Assembly: GCA_037179335.1 (NCBI GenBank)
Contig: JAKZHN010000003.1
Span: 744,001 to 808,000, forward strand
DNA length: 64,000 bases
Direction: 5' to 3'
DNA from: Cyclaneusma minus
Lineage: Eukaryota; Ascomycota; Leotiomycetes; Marthamycetales; Marthamycetaceae
Positions 23,533 to 34,230 of this stretch are shown one piece after another. The translations under genes and the position numbers were made by a program. The first letter of the stretch is position 1; each line of letters starts with the position of its first letter. The notes beneath the pieces are model-generated. The model made no database searches and had not been told where the DNA came from. It saw only the letters and a program-made list of their open reading frames with translations.

Positions 23533-23694
23533 TTATATACCTACCCCAGCACGTTAGCCTCAGACTGTAAACCTGGGCACCGTGAAGCACGCAAAAATTC
23601 CTGCAGCAGAGCCGATCACGTGATCACTTAGTCACACCGCGGCTCTTGCTAGGCGCCAGGGAAGCTCAGGCTAGGAAACTCTTGAGGTATAAAA
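23533..23694. promoter_or_regulatory. Array A promoter unit 5
   Basis: TTATATACC at 23533, the long palindrome GATCACGTGATC around 23617 and plus-strand GAGGTATAAAAGAAGG with TATAAAA at 23688. Confidence 0.65.
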
Positions 23695-24118
23695 GAAGGT
23701 GACTCGAGGTCAGGAACTCCCAAGTATAGTACCGCCTCATGTACTGGATGATGGTGTGAGATCACAGAGTCGTATCTCACGCCTCATTCAGGATCAAATC
23801 TCCTGTTGCTTTCCCCCAGGTCATATAGATTGCTGGTCTTTCAGCCGTCGCAATATCGCACGGAGTTTGTTGAATGCCTGAAACGCAAAACAACAGCAGC
23901 TCATGCCAGCGACAGCAACAAGACTAACCGATGACAGAGCCCGTCAAAACAAAGTCCGCATCTACAACTCAGCATTATGCGGAAGGTGAGCGTACCAAGA
24001 CAATCATCATGATCAGGAGTTGCAAAAATCGGCTGCCATGATGGCCTCCAACAAATGAAGTCCTTGTGATATTTCTTCCTTGATGGCGGAGAAGAAAGAG
24101 CAGGGACTCGCTACCTCT

Positions 24119-24263
24119 TTTTATACCCTGCTCGAGGCAGAGGCCAGCCCACAGGCGAGGTTCCAAGATCATCCAGCGGGCTTCCACTAGCTTCACATCC
24201 GTTATGGGGAAATAAGCGGGAATGAGAATCACGTGACACTCTTCCACGCAGACGAGGTATAAG
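24119..24263. promoter_or_regulatory. Array A promoter unit 6
   Basis: TTTTATACC at 24119, ATCACGTGAC with its core at 24230 and GAGGTATAAGAAGG with TATAAG at 24258. Confidence 0.65.
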
Positions 24264-24680
24264 AAGGGGCACCTTGCTGGTGAGTGGAGAGATCAAAAAT
24301 TATCAAAGAAATGGAGACGACTCACTGGTGAGGTAGCTCCCAATCCTAAGAAACGTTCTGGCTGCATTTATGAAGACTCAACAGAAGAACACCTTGGTTT
24401 GACCCCCCTGAATTTCGCGAACAAGAATGGAACGCTTTCTTGCTTCTCTCGGCGTCGACAGCAGGAAGTTTCGCCGACGGCAGCAACTTTGAGCGAAGGT
24501 AGACACACATCGACAGCACTTCACTGTCACCATGCAATAGACTCAAAATTGCACACGGGAGAAGGATGTTAAAGGTACACATTCGAATCTGTCTGCATAG
24601 CACGGACTGACTACACCTGCCCTGGATCATGGAGTCAATCAGTTCAAGCTTGGAACTCAAACTATCTAGGAAGTTGAGTA

Positions 24681-24797
24681 TTTTTATACCTGGAATATGG
24701 CAAATGCTTGGACGTAGATGAAGCCAAGAGGCACTAAGCGAGGTCAAAACAAGGAGAGTGGACACGTGACACACTTTCAACTGGGAGGGCTATAAAA
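24681..24797. promoter_or_regulatory. Array A promoter unit 7
   Basis: TTTTTATACC at 24681, ACACGTGAC with its core at 24763 and GGCTATAAAAAGAG with TATAAAA at 24791. Confidence 0.7.
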
Positions 24798-25560
24798 AGA
24801 GTGGTCTTTGATTAAAGGATTAGCAGCGCAGCCGGAATCCGCATAGCTGCATGATTGCATAGCAATTAAAAGCTGCCAAAATTTGAAAATAGCTTTAAAT
24901 TTGCAATGCTGCATAGCTATTTAGCTGCGGAAGGCTGGCTGCGGAAGGCTGGCTGGCGCAAGGCTGGCGCAGTCACATGATTTCCTTTTCTTTTCGTTGA
25001 CTTATTTTAGGACCCATCAAATCGCTCCGCTTGAAATTTAGCCGGAGAACACCCGAGAAGCTTCCAATTTGATCCCTCTCCCCGCTTAAATATCGGACGG
25101 AGAGATTATAACTGCTAATAAAAAGGGGGACTTTGTGGATAGGTTGAGACCAGAAGAGATATCCTTTCTGCGGGCCCGATATGGTTGTATTCCAAAGCCA
25201 CGTCCTGGCTTCATGAGACACACGATATTCGGCAAAAGAGAACGTCTTGGTTCACACCCTCTGAATTTCGTAAACAAGAACGGGACACTTCCCTTGCCTC
25301 GCATGGTGTCGACAGCAACAAAACTCACCGACGGCAGAGACTTCGGCGGAAGGTAGCTTCACAGATCGACAGCACTTGCTGCCACCTAGGTATGCGAGCG
25401 GCCCAAACTTCTACACTAGAGGGAGGTAGAAAATGAAGACACTTAGTCCTTCCAGTATGGCATGAAGTGTGGATGACTCCATGTTGTTCAAACGCGGACT
25501 TCGCAAAGTAGCTTGAGCGGGTCTATATTTGGGATCTGGATTCTGGGAGGAACTGAGTGC

Positions 25561-25677
25561 TTTTATACCTGGAATGAGACAGAGGTGTAGCTGCCAGGCT
25601 GAGCCGAAAGGCACTAAGCAAACATGCAACGAAGAGAGACAACACGTGACTCAATTACACTTGGACGAGGTATAAAA
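25561..25677. promoter_or_regulatory. Array A promoter unit 8
   Basis: TTTTATACC at 25561, ACACGTGAC with its core at 25643 and GAGGTATAAAAGAAG with TATAAAA at 25671; 117 bp from end to end, the commonest layout. Confidence 0.72.
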
Positions 25678-26159
25678 GAAGCAGATCTTGTGGCCAAGTT
25701 CATATCAAGCAAAAGAAGAATCACTCCCGCTGGTAATGAGGACAGCTCAAACCAGGAGTGGTCTCCTCAGAAAAAGAAAATTGACGAAAGTACCTAACTT
25801 CCTGACATGGCCTCATTCATTTGGTAAGAGAACATATGGGTACTTACCTCGTGTTTCTCAACAACCAACGTCGACAGCACGGTCTTTCATAAACAGCAGC
25901 GAGGGCAACCAAGAATAGCTTACCATATCGACAGCAGCTACTGCGCGCGTTGGAATCTCAACTTGAGAGCGCGAGGTCCGTGACACCTAGAGGAAGACGC
26001 TTGGTCATGTGTCTGCATAGCGTAGAATATGAGCGAATGATATTGTGCCTCCCTCAGTTCGCAGAATGAGCTTGGCAAAGTTTCCGTGCGATAATCGATA
26101 TGGATGTAGGTGTTTGATACCGGATCCTGAAAATCAGAAGTTATGGGAGGGTATGGGCC

Positions 26160-26294
26160 TTTTATACCTGAGATAACTATGGCAGGGTTCTAAAATTAGT
26201 GTGCAGGCAAAGGCCTCTCAGGTTAGGAAGAAACCAAGAGGTATCACGTGACCTGTGAGTCCACTTGGAGGCTGGAAGAGCTATAACTATAAAA
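26160..26294. promoter_or_regulatory. Array A promoter unit 9
   Basis: TTTTATACC at 26160, ATCACGTGAC with its core at 26245 and CTATAACTATAAAAAG with TATAAAA at 26288. Confidence 0.7.
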
Positions 26295-26809
26295 AGAGGG
26301 ATCTTGTGGCCAACTTGATATCAAGAAGAATAAACCGAAGACGAAGTACACCAGCTCAGTGTAAGCGACGGGAACAGCTCCGCGCTAAGATCAGCTTGGG
26401 TCTAACAGTCGAGCCTGCATGGAAAGTATTCTGCTGTGGACTCTTTTGCTTTCACAGAACAGAACAAGGAACTTTCCCTGTCTCTCCTAAGAGCCAGTTT
26501 CAAGAGCATATGCTCTGTCAACAGCAGCAAAATAAATGAGCAGCACGTTGTGGCCTTGACAGCACTTGCTGCCATCGACACGTTGAAAGAAAAAGCCTCA
26601 AGGCGCGCGGGAAAGGTGGATGCTAAGGTCAGACGCTCACATTATGGCACGGGATGGGTCTCCATAACATCCAAAGTGGGTGAATCAGAATCCAGTTGCC
26701 GCGGCCGATACGGAGTTCGCAGAGTGGCCTTCGCAAAAGTAAACGGGTATACTGCTAGTCTGCTAGGTACAGTTCCTGGGATTCAGAAATTCTGGAGGAG
26801 ACTGGAGGC

Positions 26810-26935
26810 TTTTATACCTAAGATGTGGCAGACTTGAATTTGGAGGTTACTTAGGTCAAGGGCTTTCAATTTGGGGAGAAACAAGAAGATAGCACGTGAC
26901 CCGTGAGCACACTCCTACTTGGCAGAGCTATAAAA
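26810..26935. promoter_or_regulatory. Array A promoter unit 10
   Basis: TTTTATACC at 26810, GCACGTGAC with its core at 26893 and AGCTATAAAAAGAG with TATAAAA at 26929. Confidence 0.72.
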
Positions 26936-27422
26936 AGAGAGACATTATCGACAAGTTGATATTAACAACAGTTCTGAAGATTATCAGCGTACATGGCTAT
27001 GGAAGCCCCAAAAACTACCTCAGCCCGGCGGGAAAGCATTGACAACCAAATGTGAAAATGATCATTTGGTTCAAAACCCTTCATGTTTGGTAGAAATGTA
27101 ACAGGGGTGCTTGCCTCGTTTTCCAGGACGTTGACAGCAGGAAAGTTTGCCAACAGCAGAAAACTAGACCAACAGTATACCGTCGTGTTGGGAGCACTTA
27201 CTGCTATCGGCGAGCTGGACTGGAGCCTCAACTTGTGCACAAATCATCGATGATAAAGGCGTCTAGGCACCTGAAGTAGGCGTGTCTGCATGGTATGAGA
27301 GTGGGTAGATACCTATGAGTTGGCAGCCACGTAGTTACGATTATGGCCAATGGGTGACTCGACGGTTCTTCATTCTTCTTTGTGCCATGGTAAGTCAAAA
27401 CAGCTGGGAGGAACCAGGAGAC

Positions 27423-27545
27423 TTTATACCCAAGAATCACCAGCAAGGTCTTAGCATTTGAGCAGCTCAGCCCAAAGCGCATCAACGCGCGATAGGGGTA
27501 ACACACGTGATCCGAAGGAGACCTCCACTTGGTGCAGCTATAAAA
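27423..27545. promoter_or_regulatory. Array A promoter unit 11
   Basis: TTTATACC at 27423, ACACGTGAT with its core at 27504 and AGCTATAAAAAGAAG with TATAAAA at 27539. Confidence 0.72.
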
Positions 27546-28015
27546 AGAAGGATGTTGTCGCCAGTTTGAAACCAAGAGCTAGAAAACCATCGAGGATAAT
27601 TGGATGGTGCTGGGACAGTGCGAAGACGTGACCGAATCTTTGAAAAGGAAATGTTGAAGAATAGAGCCTTCCAGTTTGAGCCCATAAACCGTGAAGGAGA
27701 AGATGGAGGAGGAAAGGTTTGATGCATGTCTCTTATGCGCAGCGAGCAAAGTCGACAGCGATGACTCTTTCCAACAGTAGTTGCTCTGGTCGACGGTAAC
27801 ATATCACACTGACGGCACTTGCTGGCATCGGAATTCCGGATTGGAGCCATGAATCGCGCGAGAAGGTTGTATAGTGGAGGCAGGTATTTGAGGTAGACGT
27901 GTTGAGTGGTTTGAAGAGAGGGTAATTATGTGTCGTCTACCAAGTAGGTACGTTCCACACTGTGAAGAGGGCGACGATTCTTGGAAGTCAGAATATCCTG
28001 GAGGAACTGGGAGCC

Positions 28016-28128
28016 TTTATACCTGAAAGCTGGCAAGGTCTGGAGATTGCGAGACTCGGAAATAAAGGAAATTTAGGGGAGACAAGAATAGAACACGTGA
28101 TTCGCTTCCAATGGAAAGAGGTATAAAA
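28016..28128. promoter_or_regulatory. Array A promoter unit 12
   Basis: TTTATACC at 28016, ACACGTGAT with its core at 28094 and GAGGTATAAAAAGGGG with TATAAAA at 28122. Confidence 0.72.
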
Positions 28129-28587
28129 AGGGGCACCTCATGGGTAAGTTGATATCAAGAACCTTTCGGCTCGTCGACAAGTTGGAATGTGCTCGTGATC
28201 TGGAAATGGTATGGTGACAGTGCGATGACAAAACCCAACTTCGGAGCTGAAAGTGTTCAACAAGAGTCTCTCAATTTGAAACCCCTCGGGTCATGTAGTG
28301 TCAAAGAGAAAAGCATACCTGCATTGCACGTGCATCTCAGTAACCAACCCCAACAGCAGCAAACCAACACAACGACAGCTTCCCACGCTGACAGCACTCA
28401 CTGCCACCAACACAACCAAGCTACAATTCATCACTCCTTCGCTCGCTCATCTCCTAAGCCAAACAACCAGCAGTGTCCACCTAGCACAAAACCCAGCTCA
28501 ATGCTTTTATTTTGACACAGGGTCCCATGAGGTGAGATCTACCATTCCTCTTCTTTGGTTCTTCTAAAAACTGCGAGAGTGCGAGAC

Positions 28588-28703
28588 TTTATACCTGAGA
28601 ACTGACAGCGAAGGCTTCAGATTCCGAGACTTGGAGAAAAGCAAGCTTTGGCGAAACAAGAAGGAAAACACGTGACTCACTTCTAGTGGGGGGAGGTATA
28701 AAA
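28588..28703. promoter_or_regulatory. Array A promoter unit 13
   Basis: TTTATACC at 28588, ACACGTGAC with its core at 28669 and GAGGTATAAAAGGAGG with TATAAAA at 28697. Confidence 0.72.
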
Positions 28704-29154
28704 GGAGGGAGCTTGTGGGTAAGTGGACACCAAGAACTGGCATAAGGTCCGAGCACCCATCAGGAAGCTCTGAACGACTTCGCCCCCTGCGTGAGATATT
28801 GGAGAAAAAGATGTTTCGATCTGAATTTCTAGGTTTTGTGCCTTGCAAGTAGAAAATATTATTTGCCTTGTATCTCTCAACAATCAAGGTCGATAGCAGG
28901 GGGATTTGCCGACAGCGGCGAGCGTGAGCAACAGTAGCTTTCGAGAATGACAGCACTTGCTGTTATCAGCGCGCTGGACTGGGACCTCGACTTGCGCAAG
29001 AGAATTGGCTGATGGGAGACGGATACTTGGAGTAAGCTTGTCTGCGTGATATAGAGGGTGAGTGGAAACAGGTTGTCTGGGTGACTACGTCGTAGGATGT
29101 CTTGGGGTGCTCCGTGAAATCTGGGAGTCAAATGGCTGGGAGGAAGTGTGAGAC

Positions 29155-29207
29155 TTTATACCTGAAACTTCCTACTTCCTCGAAGGCTGGCCATGGGAGG
29201 ACACGTG
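29155..29207 (-). promoter_or_regulatory. Array A promoter unit 14, terminal half unit
   Basis: TTTATACC at 29155 and ACACGTGAC with its core at 29202, but no plus-strand TATA follows. The array ends in a one-sided promoter pointing back into it. Confidence 0.6.
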
Positions 29208-29726
29208 ACAGGGGGGCTTCTCTTGATTGAAGATAAGGAGCCATCCGCCCTTCTTGTCCGTGAAGAGTACTTAGGTGGGTTAGATGGCCTCGGTGGCAAA
29301 GAAGGGTTGTAACGATGACCACTGGCCAGTCGAGTATCGAGGGCCGAATCGTGCAGCAAGCGTTTCTTCCGAGAGTAGCAATTGTTGCAGATCTTGCCCA
29401 AGGATCGTCGACGACAAACTTCACGGCAGGTGGGACCTCAGGCGGTACTCTGGTGGAACTCGAGTGTCTCATTGCCTCATATACACAGGACTGCTGTACC
29501 AAAATGATTTCCATACGCCCGCCCCATCCACCAAACATCCATTTCGCATCCAACCAAGTCCAAAAGCGCCTCGCCTCGTCCGTTCAGTCCAAAAAGTTCC
29601 ATTAAGCTAAGAGGTATCATGCCTAAAGTACACAGACACAAAGATAAGCCTTTTGCATAACATACATGTACAGGGATATCATGATGCAGAATTCAAATCA
29701 GGCATGATGCAAATTGCAGCCAGAAC

Positions 29727-30972
29727 TCACAGTTCATCTCTCCTTGTCATCCTGTTTTGGTTCCCTTTCTCCTTCATCTGCTCCCCCTGCCCGTCCATGA
29801 ACCCTTCCAAGTCCATCCACTCCGCCACAAACGCCGTAACCAACCGCCCCCAATCCTCGACCGTCTGCCCGTCCAAATGCTCCCCATCGTCATTCATCGT
29901 ATGCCAAACCCTTGGAAATGGCACCGGAATCAGATGCAACACTTCCACCCCCCTCGCTAGGAAAGGCAAGTGGTCGTCGGAGACTTGGCTGCTGAAACGA
30001 GAATTGGGATCCCGGTCGGCATCGATGAGGAAGGGATGGGGAGGTGTGGAGGCGAGGAGAGAGAGGTCACGCAAGCGGGTCTCGAGGTTGGCAAGGTTGG
30101 TGTAGGCCCAGTGGGTGGTTTTGAAATAGGAGGGGATTGCGGGGGAGGAGGCGCCGAGGAGGTCGAGGAGGACGAAGAGGGAGATGGAGGAGAGGGGGGT
30201 GTGGTAGGTAGAGTGGGCAGGGTGGAAGGTGGATTCCCATTCTTCTGCTAGGGATCTGTTTCGTTGCATCAGCAAAACCCCTGGAGATGGCAGGAATCCA
30301 CAAGCAAGCCTCTCGGCCACCCCATTCGTTTGTATAAATTTAGCGAACTCACCGCGAACCATACAAACTATCGTCATCAGTCCAACTAACAAACGCCTCC
30401 TCCCCATCCAAAAACAACACCTGCACACCCACATCCTCTTCCAACCCACCCTCCCCATTCTTCGCCATAGCATCCCACTTCCTCGTCAGCGCCGCATCCA
30501 CGCTCTTCACAGCATGCATAATCATAGCCACCGGCGCCGCACTATCCGTCGCGCCAATAAAGCCCTCCGGCTTCAACTTACTATCATAATGCGCAACCAG
30601 CGTCAATCTCCCCACATCGCCCTCCTTCGCCCACGGCGGATCTCGCGTCGCAATGATATTCATAAAAGGTACTAATGCGTCGCCTGTGGCAGGAGTCTTT
30701 GAGGAGCTGTTTTGGAAGGCGAGGGTCCAGGAGGGCAAGGAGTCGCGGAAGAAATTGATCAGGTGGTTTTGAGCGACGGTTTGGCCGGGTGTGCCGGGGA
30801 CGCGGGGGATGAGGAGGGGGGCGAGGAGGGAGCCGGTTTTGATGTCGAATGCGCCATTGGAGCTTGGGAGCTTCTTGAGCGTCTCGTCGGATAATGGGGT
30901 ATAGGAGGTTGAGAGGGAGACGAGGAAGACGAGGAGGGAGAGGGTCCGGAGGAGCGGTAAGGCCCATGCCAT
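29727..30972 (-). CDS. Secreted glutaminyl-peptide cyclotransferase-like protein (M28 fold), two exons
   Basis: Exons 30972-30353 and 30255-29727 with a 97-nt intron (GTGAGT donor, ACAG acceptor) give 382 residues. The first 23 residues are a signal peptide or anchor (WALPLLRTLSLLVFLVSLST). The zinc-site elements of the M28-type glutaminyl cyclase fold follow: HYDSK at 128-132, the ligand Asp143 in GATDSAAP, the EE pair at 191-192 in LFLDGEEAF with WTDDDSLYGSRSLAE after it, and the last His in PVPFPRVWHTMNDD. This order is that of eukaryotic QC enzymes, which turn N-terminal Gln into pyroglutamate on secretory-pathway proteins. The intron falls inside the conserved YGSR|SLAE. Confidence 0.88.
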
Positions 30973-31327
30973 TGTATCCGTTCAGTCGGCTTCGAGTTTA
31001 TCGTCAGTCGGTCGGTAGGATCATGGTAATTAGAGGGAGACACAGCACTCGGAAGAGCACATTGCTGTCACTGTCGATGTTACATCCGCGACACTGTCCT
31101 CGGCGGAGATTGATGGAGGCTTGAATTGAGGCTGAAGCGGAGCTTACTAGAGGTGGAGCTCGGGTCAGCTACCGATTGGTCGAACGCATGAGCTAGGGGT
31201 GCAATCTATTGCGGGAACGGAAAAACGTTTTTCCCGTGTGAAACACTTCGTGTCTAATGCGAGAGCGAGCTGGGAGACAACACAACCATGAGTCTCTCAG
31301 AACAATGATAATCAAATCCCCGAAAAG

Positions 31328-32409
31328 ATGTCTGGCCCTTTTCTCTCCTCCAGGATGATGTTCCGATTTTTTCGGCCGCCACAGAAGACCTGTTTCTCAA
31401 CCACCAGCATCTCACGTGTCCGACCCTTTCCAAGCCATCGAGGACATCTAAGACTGGCCATTGATATCAGCAAATCGTCAAGACGGGGCTATGCATCGAA
31501 ACCCAAAGCTCCGCCAAGTCCTCCAATTCCAAACCCAGCCGCCAAATCCCCAAAATCCCAAAAACCCCAGACTAAAGGTATCGAAATTTGGAAAATCGCC
31601 AGCCTGGTTGAAGGAAATTCTGACATGCGGCACAGAACTACCCGCCGGCGCCTTGCTCTACCATGCAGGCCAAGGCCGTATCGTCTTCCTTGGATGTCTG
31701 AAAGTCTCAAGCATTATTTGCTTTGGATTCTTCTGTACAGTCGTTGCTCCTGCATACTGGATCGCCGACAATGTTGACTATCACAAGCTGATTGCTCTTG
31801 GTGGTGCGTTCGAACCCCTTCTCCCTGCTTATCCTCGAGACATTTTCAAGCTCAGGGGTAGAAGTCACGTGTAGTGAAAATCTACACGAATCTACCTCAT
31901 CGATCATTCCGCTTTGAGGCCAGAAGCACCAGATCGCCTACATATGTTCTTCTTTCTCACCTTGTCCCCCTATCACTGGATTCCCGAAATCGCCCCTCAG
32001 CACCCGCTAATCCATCACAGCCGTCGCCGTCGGCACCATCCCCATGGTCTACGTCCTCTGGGTCACCTCACCCTTCGTAACTACCATCCAACTCATCCTC
32101 CCCCACTTCGCCCGCAAATCCCAATCCGTCAAAGCCCGCTATCTCGACTCTCTCCCTATGGATAGCACCCTTCGCATCGGCACCATGACACCCATTGGCA
32201 CAGCTCGCACGACAGAATGTAAGATGACCGACCTGTATCGAACGAAAAAGAGAATGGGTGTTGCGAATTGGGCGAGAAAACTGGGAGAGGGGGATAAGAG
32301 GAGGTGGTGGGAGTGGAGGCCGGTGGAGTTGTTGACGATTAGAGAGTTGGGGGCGGGCGAGAAGGGAAGTAAGTGGTTGTGGTATCGGTTTGCGGAGAAG
32401 ATTAGGTAG
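31328..32409 (+). CDS. Mitochondrial membrane protein, TMEM70/TMEM186-like, with an internal frame change
   Basis: The start region (RFFRPPQ..., RRGYASKPKAPPSPP) is a typical mitochondrial presequence. Between about 31510 and 31600 the meaning moves from frame 2 to frame 3 (KFGKSPAWLKEILTCG, GRIVFLGCLKVSSIICFGFF), with no intron of normal size between them, so a one-base indel in the run CCCAAAAACCCC is likely. An intron at 31801-32020 (GTGGTG...CTAATCC...ACAG) then joins two membrane helices: LKVSSIICFGFFCTVVAPAY and VAVGTIPMVYVLWVT. A basic matrix-like tail ends at 32409. Two adjacent helices after a presequence fit the TMEM70/186/223 group, inner-membrane assembly factors, but the family call is tentative. 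Confidence 0.6.
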
Positions 32410-33663
32410 AGGGGTGAAAGGGGAGGTGATGCTGTAAGTATTGCGGGTAGTTCAAAAGTTGTGCAAACTCCATTTCTAAGTGTCACCTGTTTCTTCACGT
32501 GTCCAGGGAAATAAAGGGTGGGAGAACCATCTAAAGCCGCGGCACAGACTTGGTCTGTATACTCTGTGCGCAGACCGTGTAGGCAGATGGTGATATTTGA
32601 GGGATCTTGTTTGCTGTTGCTGTGCTTAGTTGCCGCCGGTTCAGTTTGTTGCTGTTCCTAGTCGGAGTAAGCCAGCACAAAGGAGGTGATGACATACTAT
32701 ATAGGGAGTGAAGAGGGCTGTGAATGGGATGAATGTGCGGTTTTCCATAACTTTCCAGACTGTTCCCGCCCTGGAATTATTCAGTCCGAGTGTTTTGCGC
32801 GCCTGGTCGGGTGGCTGGCGGACGGGGGTGGTCAAGATGCTCGCTCGGCCCCCGCTTAGCTTCATCACATTTCCTCGTCCGAATCCCCATCTTCAACCAC
32901 GAAAAGACCATTCTCACTGCGCGATTTGAAGCCGCATTTACTTCACACAACACCACTTAACGGCACCATGATTCCGACCACCAAATACCTCCTCGGCCTA
33001 GCCTACACCCTTGCGGCTTGCGCAGCCTTTTTCGCACCGCTTCGATTCCAGGGAAGTTGATGACCTTCTCACACTTGCGCAGAACATCTCATGGGGCCGT
33101 TTCCCATCTGGCATCAAGCGCAAGATCCTCTCAACCATTTTCTTGTTGGACTCGCTCCCCGAACTTTCAAGTGAGTCCTTCCTTCACTGGTCCTAATCCC
33201 ACCGACAAGTATACTAGATGCTAATAAGCCCACAGGAGCACCGACTCAGACGTCCAGCTTTTTCGTAATGGCACCTGCCAAACAGAACCAAGGGCAAGTC
33301 TTTCCACCCGATCAGCCAACAGCGCGATGAGTGTCTCCACATCTACGCCTGGCCTCGCCCCGGTTTCTACGCCAATTTTGCGAAACAGCTCAGCCGAGCT
33401 GTCGGGTCGTTCGAAAATCACCACTACACCAGCTGTCAAGAGCAACGACATAAGATCTCGAACAAAAAGTCCACGACCGCTCTTCCGCAACGATCAACAC
33501 TCGTATCCATCGCTCAAACAAGAGTCCGCTGGAACCGATAGACGCAATGAGAAAGACTTGAGCGTCGCTGCCCAATCCACTCTCATCGATCTTGGTGCCC
33601 GAAGAAACGGCACCGAGAACAAGATCGAGATTTCCATCACAAACCGTCCACCCGAGGCCCTCT

Positions 33664-33720
33664 GAACATTGGCGGTCCTCTTGGTGTTCTGCGCAACGCC
33701 CTCCAGGTAGCGCCCCTGGC
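33664..33720 (+). repeat. Fragment repeat 1, copy a
   Basis: GAACATTGGCGGTCC and GGTGTTCTGC(G/T)CAACGCC recur at 34172-34225 with small differences. Confidence 0.55.
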
Positions 33721-34079
33721 ACGAATGAGATGGAGAGTGTGGACGACAACAAACACCCACGATGGGGCGACGACGATACCGCGTCTTACTCAGGACCCCC
33801 TGCCTGGCCCGGTCTGAAGTTCAACATCCGCAGCGCAGAGGGAAGGGCATAGCTGGAAACCCGAACGGCAAAAGGGTCCACATCTCCTACTCCAGCACAA
33901 AGAGTAGCTCGGTGAGCGCAAGATTGAGTCGGTCGGAATATGGACCACGCTGGTTGACCAAGCGCCGTTCGTAATGATGACGTTCAAAATAACTCAGGAC
34001 CTTACGGCATGGACAACTTCATGGAGAACGCGATCAAAGAAGCCGTCTTCAGTTCGGTGGATTCACTGATCGAGTTCAC

Positions 34080-34230
34080 CATCTGAACACTGTCTTCCGT
34101 CAATATCCGGCCTCACGCTTCGTCCGCGAGAACTCGGATGCCTTTTACGAGAACGGCACCACCGGGGCCCCTAGAACATTGGCGGTCCGCGCGGTGTTCT
34201 GCTCAACGCCGTTCGGAAAGGCTTCCAGAC
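34080..34230 (+). repeat. Fragment repeats 1 (copy b) and 2 (copy a)
   Basis: GTCTTCCGTCAATATCCGGC and GAACTCGGATGCCTTTTACG here recur at 35516-35560 and 36045-36095; the AACATTGGCGG segment at 34172 is copy b of repeat 1. The copies are shuffled relative to each other. Confidence 0.55.

Larger units (their letters stand above)
20776..29207. repeat. Array A: about 14 diverged ~600-bp units with paired outward TATA boxes
   Basis: CACGTG cores occur at 20910, 21777, 22396, 23018, 23617, 24230, 24763, 25643, 26245, 26893, 27504, 28094, 28669 and 29202; most gaps are 530-650 bp. On their left, 40-135 bp away, is GGTATAAA read on the minus strand (seen as TTTATACC); on their right, about 25-80 bp away, is TATAAAA on the plus strand in all but the last unit. 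The spacers share words: on the minus strand, in order from the TATA, CTCCCAG, TGCAGACA, a GGCAGCAAGTGCTGTC-type dyad, GAAGCTAC, two or more GCTGTCG copies and often GAGGCAAG or GAGGTAAG. No reading frame is conserved between units. I do not recognise the family. Unit spacing is broken at 20.9-21.8 kb and 24.8-25.6 kb, where decay or insertion occurred. Confidence 0.8.

Noticed and set aside
23960..24020. ATGATGA with CTGA and a CAACTC/GAGTTG pairing in array A, as a C/D snoRNA
   Set aside because: Only about 45 nt between boxes, and the C box lies too far from the stem on one side; no sister units show it.
24346..24780. 144-codon minus-strand ORF and similar ORFs in array A
   Set aside because: They start or end inside the promoter cassettes and are not conserved between units; chance ORFs.
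26436..26837. 133-codon plus-strand ORF in array A
   Set aside because: No sister unit has the matching frame, and the end of the ORF is the TATA region of the next promoter.
20776..29207. Array A as a CRISPR array, rDNA spacer or telomeric repeat
   Set aside because: Units are long, diverged and lack identical direct repeats; there is no rRNA sequence and no TTAGGG run.
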